A stretch of 64,000 nucleotides of DNA from Colwellia sp. Arc7-635. GTDB lineage: Bacteria > Pseudomonadota > Gammaproteobacteria > Enterobacterales > Alteromonadaceae. The first letter of the stretch is position 1, and each line of letters starts with the position of its first letter. The stretch spans positions 4,154,001 to 4,218,000 of the forward strand of contig NZ_CP034660.1 of the NCBI RefSeq assembly GCF_003971255.1, given 5' to 3'. Position numbers and translations under genes: made by a program. This document shows positions 57,158-64,000 of the stretch, one piece after another. Under the pieces are notes generated by a model. That model saw only the letters and a list, made by a program, of their open reading frames with translations, did not search any database and was not told the origin of the DNA.

Positions 57158-58749
57158 AACGTTACCTCTTTTGAATAAAATGCATTTACCACACCGCGTT
57201 CATCATAATGATGTTTTTCATTACCAAAAATAATATAATTTTCATGGCCTTTACCTGCGCAAAGCACAACATCGTTTACTTGGGCACGCATTAACGCACT
57301 TTCGACAGCCGTTTTTCTATCTAAGATCTTTTCAAAACTGGTTGATATTGCCAAACCGGCAATAATATCACTGGCAATAGCCTCTGGGGCTTCAGTGCGA
57401 GGATTATCGTTGGTAATAATCAAATGGTCTGCTTTGCTTTGTGCAACTTTTGCCATTAATGCACGTTTGCCGGCATCACGATCGCCGCCACAACCAAAGA
57501 CTAACCATAATTTACCTTGGCAATGTAAACGGCATGCATCTAAAGCACTAGCAAGTGCATCAGGGGTATGTGCATAATCAACGACCGCTGTAGGCTTACC
57601 CACAGATGAGAATGACTCCATGCGACCAATGATGGGTACCAGTTTTTCTATCGCCTTCGCAATCGTGACAAGGTTGATTTTTTCTACCATTAACACAGCT
57701 ATCGCAGCGAGCAGATTTTCAACATTAAAATCGCCTAATAACTGGCTACGAATCTCGCATTGTCCTTGGTCAGTATTGAGTTGAAAACTCACTCCATCAG
57801 CATAATGTTTGACATTAACGGCTTGCACAAAACGCGCATAATGAGCAATATTATCGCCTCGGCCATAAACCACCACCGATTGAGCTTTTGGCCAATTTTC
57901 TAACCAACACTGTGCTTGTTTATCGTCACCATTGATAACAGCAACTTGCTTATTGTCACCGCTAAATATTTGTTTTTTCGCGTCAGCATAAGCAGACATT
58001 GTGTGATGATAATCTAAATGATCACGCGTTAAATTAGTAAAAACAGCGGTATTAAATAAAGTTGCACTAACCCGTTTTTGTGACAAAGCATGCGACGATA
58101 CTTCCATCGCCACATCGGTAATATTTTGCTCAGTAAACGACGCTAATAATTGTTGCAACTGCGTTGCACCTGGCGTGGTATTGTCAATTTCTTCGAGGTG
58201 GGCAAGTTTACCCGCACCATTAGTGCCGATAACCGCACAATTTCTATGGCAACTATCGAGTAGGTTGGCAATTATTTGGCTAGTACTGGTTTTGCCATTG
58301 GTCCCGGTAATGCCAATAACATTCAACGATTGTTGAGGGTTGCCATAAAAAGCTTGCGCCACAGAAAACAACTGCTGATTAAGTTCAAAATAGCTCAGTA
58401 CAGGTACTTGTAGATTTGGTGCTTGTTGGCTCCAAGTCAATGTTCCGTGCTCTGAAGGCACTGTTGTTTCTTGTAAAATCATCGCACAGTGCGCTGATAG
58501 CGCTTGGGCAACATATTCGCGGCCATCCCGTAAGCTACCAATAACCGCGCAAAAGATATCACCGGTTTTGATAGCTCGGGTATCATTCACTAAATCAGCA
58601 CGCACAAGACTGGTTTGTTGCTGACTAACTCGCACTTTAAGCTTGGTCAAATCATCAGCGGTGAGTGTAATATTGCCAACATTTAGTATGGCTTGAATAG
58701 CCGCCCTATTTTTTGCTTGCACAGAAACGTCTACAGCGTGATCAAACAT
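57154..58749 (-). CDS. murE: UDP-N-acetylmuramoyl-tripeptide synthetase (meso-diaminopimelate ligase)
   Basis: Adds the third residue to the stem peptide. P-loop GITGTNGKTSTSQ, TTPGATQLQ, VSSHALSQKRV, TRDHLDYH and GCGGDRDAGKR are visible. The NDNPRTEAP motif is the signature for meso-diaminopimelate selection (DNPR). I start at ATG 58749 (MFDHAVDV, 531 aa) because AGGAG lies 7 nt upstream. A GTG at 58755 would leave no room for a ribosome site. It overlaps the ftsI 3' end by 8 nt. Confidence 0.96.
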   Translation of the reverse strand: MFDHAVDVSVQAKNRAAIQAILNVGNITLTADDLTKLKVRVSQQQTSLVRADLVNDTRAIKTGDIFCAVIGSLRDGREYVAQALSAHCAMILQETTVPSEHGTLTWSQQAPNLQVPVLSYFELNQQLFSVAQAFYGNPQQSLNVIGITGTNGKTSTSQIIANLLDSCHRNCAVIGTNGAGKLAHLEEIDNTTPGATQLQQLLASFTEQNITDVAMEVSSHALSQKRVSATLFNTAVFTNLTRDHLDYHHTMSAYADAKKQIFSGDNKQVAVINGDDKQAQCWLENWPKAQSVVVYGRGDNIAHYARFVQAVNVKHYADGVSFQLNTDQGQCEIRSQLLGDFNVENLLAAIAVLMVEKINLVTIAKAIEKLVPIIGRMESFSSVGKPTAVVDYAHTPDALASALDACRLHCQGKLWLVFGCGGDRDAGKRALMAKVAQSKADHLIITNDNPRTEAPEAIASDIIAGLAISTSFEKILDRKTAVESALMRAQVNDVVLCAGKGHENYIIFGNEKHHYDERGVVNAFYSKEVTL

Positions 58750-60499
58750 GGTCACGCTCCTTAGGTAAACTTTCAGATTTTTTCTTTATTGTCACTGCAG
58801 ATACTTTAGTGTCGGCATCAGGTGGCACATTCAATAATTGTAATGTGCCCTTCACTATTCGTGAGAAAACGGGCGCGGCAACTTCACCGCCATGATATAA
58901 ATCACCACCGGGATCATCAATCACCACAACCACGGCAATCTGAGGATCTGAAATCGGAGCAACACCGGCAAACAAGCCAACATAGTCATTACCGTAACCA
59001 CCCGCAAACGCTTTAATCGCAGTACCACTTTTACCGCCAACACGGTAGCCGTCTATTTTTGCAACGGTATAATGCTCGTTCACCACATGCTCAAGCATTT
59101 CAAGCACATCTTGACTATGCTCGGCAGAGAAAATTCGCTCGTGTTCTACTTTATCCGTTGCTTGTGGATCTTGTTTTAATATTGTTAAGGGTATTTTCAT
59201 ACCGCCATTGGCTAATATGGTATAAAAACGAGCCAGCTGAATTGGCGTAATAGCCACGCCGTGCCCCCAAGATAACGTTGCCAATTCAAACTTTGACCAA
59301 CGAGCTCTGTCATGCATCATGCCTGAGCTTTCACCAACTAAACCGGTGCCTGTTTCTTCAGAAAATCCCGCATCAAAAAACTTATCAATTAAGTAATCTT
59401 TAGGCACTGACAATGCCAACTTAGTTGTACCTATATTCGACGAATGAATTAACAACTCTGCTAAACTAATTTTTCCAAGATAACGCCCATCAGAGACACG
59501 ACTGCCACCTAAGCGCATCCAACCGGGATAAGTATCAATGATGCTGTCTTTATTTACGCTACCGAATTCTAGAGCCGTTAACACGGTTAGCGGTTTCATC
59601 GTTGAACCTGGCTCATAAATATCAGTAATCGCACGATTGCGGTATCGATGAATAGCGACCCCTGAACGATTGTTTGGGTTATACGAAGGACTATTAACCA
59701 ACGCCAATACTTCACCGGTATTAACATTGGTGACGACTGCTGAACCCGATGTCGCTTTAAAGGCTTTAACAGCGCCTTTTAATTCACGATAAGCTAGCGC
59801 TTGAATACGTTGATCAATGCTTAAAGTAATTTCTTTCGGCGGGGTAATAGCCTTGACCGATAAAATTTCTATCTTGCGACCTTTTGCATCTTTACGATAT
59901 TTTTTCTCACCATCTTCACCAGTAAGCAGTTGATCGTAAACTCGTTCTACGCCTTCAATACCTTTATCGTCAACATTGGTAAAGCCAACAACATGAGCAC
60001 TGATCTCACCAGCAGGATAGAATCGCTTAGATTCTTTGCGTAAATAAATGCCCGGTATTTTCAATTCTCGAATATAGTTAGCCATCGCGGGAGCAACTTT
60101 ACGTTCAATGTAAACGAAGCGTTTGCCAGGGTTTTTGGTGACTCTAACTTTTAACTTATTAACATCTTGACCTAATACATCAGCCAACGCTTGCCAATGC
60201 TTTTTCATCAGCATGGCATCACTATCAAAAATAATTTTAGGATCGGCCCAAATAGTCTCAACAGGTACGCTAATCGCTAATTCATGACCATTGCGATCAA
60301 CAATTGACCCACGTTGTACTGTTTTAGTATTGGTACGTAACGAACGATTATCACCCTGCTTTTTCAACATATCAGGTTCAATAACCTGAATATAAGCTGC
60401 GCGAGCCATTAAACCGGCATAAATCATCAAGACAGCACCTAGCACAACGTAGAAACGCCATGCGACTGTCTTAGGATTATATTGTGCTGGTTTTTTCAT
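58742..60499 (-). CDS. ftsI: peptidoglycan DD-transpeptidase FtsI (PBP3)
   Basis: Class B penicillin-binding protein that crosslinks septal murein with FtsW. One N-terminal membrane segment (about 15-37) precedes the pedestal domain (RGSIVDRNGHELA) and the transpeptidase domain. The active-site Ser299-x-x-Lys302 is in EPGSTMKPL, the SxN motif in HSSNIGT, and KSGT near residue 490 (VGGKSGTA). Length 585 aa. It follows ftsL after a 166-bp gap that contains a decayed copy of the ftsL 3' end, an unusual gap for this packed cluster. Confidence 0.97.
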   Translation of the reverse strand: MKKPAQYNPKTVAWRFYVVLGAVLMIYAGLMARAAYIQVIEPDMLKKQGDNRSLRTNTKTVQRGSIVDRNGHELAISVPVETIWADPKIIFDSDAMLMKKHWQALADVLGQDVNKLKVRVTKNPGKRFVYIERKVAPAMANYIRELKIPGIYLRKESKRFYPAGEISAHVVGFTNVDDKGIEGVERVYDQLLTGEDGEKKYRKDAKGRKIEILSVKAITPPKEITLSIDQRIQALAYRELKGAVKAFKATSGSAVVTNVNTGEVLALVNSPSYNPNNRSGVAIHRYRNRAITDIYEPGSTMKPLTVLTALEFGSVNKDSIIDTYPGWMRLGGSRVSDGRYLGKISLAELLIHSSNIGTTKLALSVPKDYLIDKFFDAGFSEETGTGLVGESSGMMHDRARWSKFELATLSWGHGVAITPIQLARFYTILANGGMKIPLTILKQDPQATDKVEHERIFSAEHSQDVLEMLEHVVNEHYTVAKIDGYRVGGKSGTAIKAFAGGYGNDYVGLFAGVAPISDPQIAVVVVIDDPGGDLYHGGEVAAPVFSRIVKGTLQLLNVPPDADTKVSAVTIKKKSESLPKERDHV

Positions 60500-60520
60500 T
60501 GCCCCACTCGTGATAATTAA

Positions 60521-60609
60521 TCATCATTGTTTAATAATAATTTCCAAGCATCTATCTGGCTTAGTCATATTTAGTTACTTTTGTGCACTGTTTTACTGTG
60601 CGATGCTCT
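60521..60609 (-). pseudogene. decayed duplicate of the ftsL 3' end
   Basis: This segment aligns with the ftsL 3' end (60666-60756): the first 39 nt without gaps, the rest with a 2-nt gap. The shared core includes GTCATATTTAGTT and TGCTCT. On the minus strand it reads LNMTKPD...LEIIIKQ-stop, against LNMTRPD...SEIIVKLL-stop in ftsL. Upstream frames are broken by stops, so it is a non-coding remnant of a tandem duplication with an offset of 145 bp. Confidence 0.8.
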
Positions 60610-60665
60610 TCATTGTTAATTGTATTTTCTACTTAATTAACAAATCTCTACGTAATAAAATCATC

Positions 60666-60980
60666 TCAGAGCAACTTAACAATGATCTCCGAGCTTGAAT
60701 CTGGTCTGGTCATATTTAGTTGTTTTTCTGCACTACTTTCAATAGTGCTATGCTCTGCCAGACTATTTTGCTCTAGCAATAAATTACGCCATTCATTTTC
60801 TAAGGCGTCTCGTTCCGTGAGTAAGACTTCAATTTTACTGGTGGTTTGCCTATTTAAATGCGTAAAGTAAATCACCGAAAACGCTGATATTAAGAGTAAT
60901 AATAAAATGCCATAAATAAGTAAATGGCGCTGAATGTCGCGCCAAATATCCATTACCAGCACAACTTTCTTGGCCGTCAT
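60666..60980 (-). CDS. ftsL: cell division protein FtsL
   Basis: Small bitopic divisome protein that with FtsB and FtsQ activates FtsWI. Length 104 aa: a cytoplasmic tail, one membrane segment (about 18-37) and a periplasmic leucine-zipper-like coiled coil (about 40-85) with the family motif LLTERDALENEWRNLLLEQN (key ERDALE, EWRNL). The start ATG at 60980 lies 15 bp after rsmH; an internal ATG at residue 10 is possible. A decayed duplicate of its 3' end lies downstream. Confidence 0.92.
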   Translation of the reverse strand: MTAKKVVLVMDIWRDIQRHLLIYGILLLLLISAFSVIYFTHLNRQTTSKIEVLLTERDALENEWRNLLLEQNSLAEHSTIESSAEKQLNMTRPDSSSEIIVKLL

Positions 60981-60995
60981 ACTAAAGCGCCATCG

Positions 60996-61937
60996 TTATC
61001 TTGCTAGCCTCTGTGCCACTCTAAGTACAGAACTGCGAGAGCGGACATTTTCTTCTACTTCGTCTTTGCTTGGTTTTAGTTTTCGTCCAATCAAGCTAAG
61101 TTTTTTGCCTTTATTCAATTCTTCTTCGCTGATAGGCATACCTCGCGGTACTTTCTTACCTTGCGAATGCTTTTTCATAAACTGCTTAACAAGTCTGTCT
61201 TCAAGCGAATGGAAGCTAATCACCACCAAACGTCCATCTGTAGCTAATACTGATAAAGACGCTGCCAAAACCTTTTCAATTTGCTCCAATTCGCTATTAA
61301 TATACATACGAATCGCCTGAAAACTACGCGTAGCAGGATGCTTTTTAATTTCTCTTTGTGGCGCGGTTTTTTTAATTAATTGTGCTAATTGTCCTGTGCG
61401 GGTTAAAGCGTTTATTTCACGCTCATCAACAATCGCATTGGCAATGCGCCAAGCATGCTTCTCTTCACCGAAGGTGCGCAATACCCAAGTAATATCTTCT
61501 ACATCCGCGACAGCTAACCACTCAGCGGCTGTTTGACCACGAGTTGTATCCATACGCATATCGAGCGGACCATCTTTCATAAAACTAAAACCACGTTCAG
61601 CTTCATCAAGTTGCGGCGATGACACGCCAAGATCAAGTAAAATACCATCAATTTTTTCGACCAGCTGATGCTTCTCAACAATCATCTGTAAATCGGCAAA
61701 GCCATGATGTTCAATAATAAAGCGTTCGTCATCAGCATATTTTTCTGCTGCCGCTATGGCCGTTAAGTCGCGATCGATTGCAATCAAACGACCGTTAGGA
61801 CCAAGATGCTCAAGAATCAAACCTGAATGTCCGCCACGACCGAAAGTACAGTCGATATAAATACCATCTGGTTTTATTGCGAGTCCTGTAATTGACTCTG
61901 CTAGCAGTACTGAAATATGTGCATTATCGTGTTGCAT
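60996..61937 (-). CDS. rsmH: 16S rRNA (cytosine-1402-N4)-methyltransferase
   Basis: SAM-dependent methyltransferase of 16S rRNA C1402 (formerly MraW). The N-terminal [10 protein letters not shown], the SAM-binding [14 protein letters not shown] motif, [20 protein letters not shown], and the [16 protein letters not shown] motif are diagnostic. Length 313 aa. It is the second gene of the mra operon, 51 bp after mraZ. Confidence 0.97.
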   Translation of the reverse strand: MQHDNAHISVLLAESITGLAIKPDGIYIDCTFGRGGHSGLILEHLGPNGRLIAIDRDLTAIAAAEKYADDERFIIEHHGFADLQMIVEKHQLVEKIDGILLDLGVSSPQLDEAERGFSFMKDGPLDMRMDTTRGQTAAEWLAVADVEDITWVLRTFGEEKHAWRIANAIVDEREINALTRTGQLAQLIKKTAPQREIKKHPATRSFQAIRMYINSELEQIEKVLAASLSVLATDGRLVVISFHSLEDRLVKQFMKKHSQGKKVPRGMPISEEELNKGKKLSLIGRKLKPSKDEVEENVRSRSSVLRVAQRLAR

Positions 61938-61988
61938 TATGAGTTTATTAACGCCATTTTGTTGTCATTATTTTCATTGAACGATTTA

Positions 61989-62447
61989 TCATAAAGATAA
62001 ATCAAGTAAGCGATCAGTAAGCTCTATTTCGCCCGACTGAATTTTCGCAATGCCTTGTTGCATTTGTGTTTGCCAAGCATCTTCGCTCCAAATTTCAAAC
62101 TTTTTCAATTGACCGACCAACATCAAGTTTTTTCCCAACCCTGCATGTTGACGTAAAGGACCGTTAATTAATAACCGACCACTTTTATCAATGTCACAAT
62201 CTGAAGCATTACCTAGCAGCACTTGCTGTAATAGCCGCTCTTGTGGATTCATACTCGACAAACCACAAAGCTTTAGTTCTATCTCTTCCCATTCGGGCAG
62301 TGGGTATAACAATAAACACGGGTGTTGAATATCTACCGTACAGACCATCTTTCCTTGGCAATCAGCAAATAGCTCTTCGCGATACCTTGTAGGTATCGTG
62401 ATTCTATTTTTACTGTCGAGCGTAATTGCGCTAGCGCCTCTATACAT
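61989..62447 (-). CDS. mraZ: transcriptional regulator MraZ
   Basis: AbrB-like DNA-binding protein, 152 aa, that forms a ring-shaped oligomer and represses its own dcw operon. Two tandem MraZ/SpoVT-AbrB domains are visible: the first with DSKNRITIPTRYRE (about 11-24), the second with DKSGRLLINGPLRQHAGL (about 87-104). Direct GTGGG repeats, its known binding site, lie about 33-57 bp upstream of its start. First gene of the cluster. Confidence 0.97.
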   Translation of the reverse strand: MYRGASAITLDSKNRITIPTRYREELFADCQGKMVCTVDIQHPCLLLYPLPEWEEIELKLCGLSSMNPQERLLQQVLLGNASDCDIDKSGRLLINGPLRQHAGLGKNLMLVGQLKKFEIWSEDAWQTQMQQGIAKIQSGEIELTDRLLDLSL

Positions 62448-62479
62448 AATCCGGTTTTTTATTTGAGGATCACGGATGA

Positions 62480-62504
62480 TCCACTAATTCCCACTTTATC
62501 CCAC
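62480..62504 (-). promoter_or_regulatory. MraZ boxes (three direct repeats)
   Basis: On the minus strand GTGGG, GTGGG and GTGGA begin at 62504, 62494 and 62484, an exact 10-bp period. This is the known MraZ operator type and lies just downstream of the predicted mra transcription start. Confidence 0.82.
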
Positions 62505-62512
62505 ATTGCTAC

Positions 62513-62542
62513 AGTTTAGTGAGTAAAGTAAACTTATGTCAA
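62513..62542 (-). promoter_or_regulatory. mra promoter of the dcw cluster
   Basis: Perfect -35 TTGACA (minus strand, 62542-62537), 18-bp spacer, -10 TAAACT (62518-62513, 4 of 6). A start near 62505 would place the MraZ boxes in the initially transcribed region. Confidence 0.6.
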
Positions 62543-62719
62543 GCAAAGTTTTCGTAATTTGAACGCGCTGAGTGCCTGTAAAATAAAGGCTTGGAAGGAA
62601 GTGAATGAATTTGTGGGCTTTTGTGGATCTCGCACCCAATTCTGGTCGAAAATTAATTATTTTTCGTCCAAATTGCCCTTTCACTGTCACAAATCAGCGA
62701 CAGTGGTCATGAAATTTAC

Positions 62720-63886
62720 CTAAGGGTGGGAGTTAATAATTGTCGTTATCGGATACAAATGAAACTGTTCACCTTGCAAACTAATGGCTAACTTATCACC
62801 TAAGAAAAACAAGGTTTGGCTATAAAAGCTCAATTGTGAAAACGCTAATGCACTATCTTGAACAATACTACTTAAGAGATAATGATAGCCTTGCTCGGTC
62901 ACACCAATATGCTCAACAACAACATTCGCAGGTTGTAGGGAAGATAAAACGAGATCGCTCGCTTTGACCAACAGTTGATAGCTAAGGGCTGCTTTATTAT
63001 TTACATTCTGGTTATTATTTAAGTTCTGCGCCTCATGCTCGGCAAAAATATCACCAGCAAAGTCATGAGTAATGACACTAGGCTCTAATGTGCCAATTAA
63101 GCTAGACACTTGTTTGTTGTTTTCGTTAGCTAATACAGTAACAGGCAACCAACTACCTAACTGTAAAAAGTCAGCAACTTGCCAGCTATTTGGTTGCTGG
63201 CATACAAGTGCAGGAGCACCTACTTGCAGCACTTTACCTTGATGCATAACGGCAATTTTATCAGCAAAAGTGAATACTTCGTCCTTATTATGGGTAACAA
63301 ATATAGCGGTCATACCTAAGCGCTTTAACAGCTGCCTAATTTCAATCATCAACTCATTGCGCAACCTTGCATCAATATTGGAAAAGGGCTCATCTAGCAA
63401 CAGTAAACTGGGTTGTGGCGCTAAAGCACGAGCAATAGCAACCCGCTGCTGTTGACCACCTGATAATTGATGTGGGTAACGCGCTGAAAATTCAGTTAGT
63501 TCCAGTAAAGTTAATAATTCTTCACATCGTGAGCTTTGTTCAGCTTTAGCTATTTTTTTCAGGCCAAAGCAAATGTTTTCACTCACCGTGAGATGTGGAA
63601 ACAACGCATAGTCTTGAAATATCATCCCAATATTGCGCTGTTCAGGAGACAGTAAGTTATCTGGACTGATCTTTATTTTTTCCAGAGCCCCCGTGTCAAT
63701 TTCAATCGTACCGGCACTTTGTCCGATAAAGCCGGCTAAAGTGTTAAGCAAGGTAGTTTTGCCACAGCCACTAGGACCAACAAGCCCCATTATTTCACCT
63801 GTAGCTAATGATAAATCAACTTGCGATAAAATCATTTTCTCTTGTAACTCAACCGCTAGATTTTCGATGGTAATCAGTGCTTTCAC
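62720..63886 (-). CDS. ABC transporter ATP-binding protein, ferric-ion type (FbpC-like)
   Basis: ATPase of an importer of the FbpABC/PotA-like group, 388 aa. Walker A GPSGCGKT at 37-44, the Q-loop in GMIFQDYALFPHLTV, signature LSGGQQQR, Walker B LLLLDEPFSNID and the H-loop in IFVTHNKDE are visible. A C-terminal TOBE-like regulatory domain follows from about residue 245. Its GTG start overlaps the stop of the upstream permease gene (GTGA at 63886-63883). Ferric iron is the most likely substrate by family resemblance (NICFGLKK); spermidine or sulfate are less likely alternatives. Confidence 0.85.
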   Translation of the reverse strand: MKALITIENLAVELQEKMILSQVDLSLATGEIMGLVGPSGCGKTTLLNTLAGFIGQSAGTIEIDTGALEKIKISPDNLLSPEQRNIGMIFQDYALFPHLTVSENICFGLKKIAKAEQSSRCEELLTLLELTEFSARYPHQLSGGQQQRVAIARALAPQPSLLLLDEPFSNIDARLRNELMIEIRQLLKRLGMTAIFVTHNKDEVFTFADKIAVMHQGKVLQVGAPALVCQQPNSWQVADFLQLGSWLPVTVLANENNKQVSSLIGTLEPSVITHDFAGDIFAEHEAQNLNNNQNVNNKAALSYQLLVKASDLVLSSLQPANVVVEHIGVTEQGYHYLLSSIVQDSALAFSQLSFYSQTLFFLGDKLAISLQGEQFHLYPITTIINSHP

Positions 63887-64000
63887 TTGTTGTCCTTCTG
63901 GCGATTAAGAAAAATAATAGGTAATAAGCCAAATAACACAATTAAAATCGCGCCTAAGGCACCTTGCTCTAACCGTTCATCAGAGATCAGCTGATATATT
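63883..64000 (-). CDS. ABC transporter permease, C-terminal part (FbpB-like, runs off the window)
   Basis: Open frame from the window edge to a TGA at 63885-63883. It encodes the end of an importer permease: a DERLEQGALGA segment, a final hydrophobic helix and the tail LNRQKDNK. The EQGALGA-type end is common in FbpB permeases. It overlaps the ATPase start by three bases, so the two are coupled. Confidence 0.75.
   Translation of the reverse strand, partial: IYQLISDERLEQGALGAILIVLFGLLPIIFLNRQKDNK

Noticed and set aside
62496-62690. 64-codon minus-strand frame upstream of mraZ
   Set aside because: It covers the mra promoter and MraZ boxes and encodes nothing recognisable.

Overview
The window looks like a chromosomal stretch of a marine gammaproteobacterium of the order Alteromonadales, most likely Colwelliaceae (Colwellia/Thalassotalea type). 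This rests on remembered protein similarity, low GC, and a conserved gene order: pdhR-aceEF-lpdA, ampE/ampD/nadC, pilA-pilB-pilC-pilD-coaE-zapD-yacG, mutT, secA, then lpxC-ftsZ-ftsA-ftsQ-ddl-murC-murG-ftsW-murD-mraY-murF-murE-ftsI-ftsL-rsmH-mraZ. No database search was possible.

Layout. 1-1650: a periplasmic solute-binding protein and a TonB-like membrane protein split between two frames. 1.9-5.0 kb: a translationally coupled HlyD/ABC-ATPase/ABC-2 permease exporter operon. 5.2-11.1 kb: two divergent AcnB-type aconitases, the second of a type I associate with Bacteroidota. 11.4-19.6 kb: accessory island with a small lipoprotein, a 210-bp intergenic element with terminal inverted repeats, and a 2509-residue modular lipoprotein (putative Ig domains, thrombospondin type-3 repeats, PQQ-like propeller). 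19.8-26.8 kb: pyruvate dehydrogenase operon lpdA/aceF/aceE/pdhR (minus strand) with a PdhR operator. 26.9-30.1 kb: ampE, ampD, a retropepsin-like protease and nadC. 30.3-37.3 kb: type IV pilus genes, coaE, zapD, yacG. 37.3-44 kb: mutT, secA, an M23 peptidase, a DciA-like protein and a heme-type chemoreceptor. 44.1-62.5 kb: lpxC and the complete dcw division/cell-wall cluster, with the mra promoter and MraZ boxes. 62.7-64 kb: a ferric-type ABC transporter ATPase and the end of its permease.

How the genes work together. Most of the window is core metabolism (pyruvate to acetyl-CoA to TCA cycle), peptidoglycan precursor synthesis, muropeptide recycling and septation. The dcw genes are packed with ATGA/TAATG overlaps, which implies translational coupling from the promoter upstream of mraZ.

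The most notable observations are lesions or recoding candidates in otherwise well-conserved genes: a one-base frameshift that cuts the conserved C-terminus off PdhR; an in-frame amber codon in the major pilin just before its conserved Cys-terminated tail; and a -1 shift with two zero-frame slippery heptamers in the TonB-like gene. Others are a decayed tandem copy of the ftsL 3' end between ftsL and ftsI, and a G8 tract in the giant lipoprotein gene that could phase-vary. Sequencing error cannot be excluded for the first three. No tRNA, rRNA, CRISPR array or transposase was recognised.
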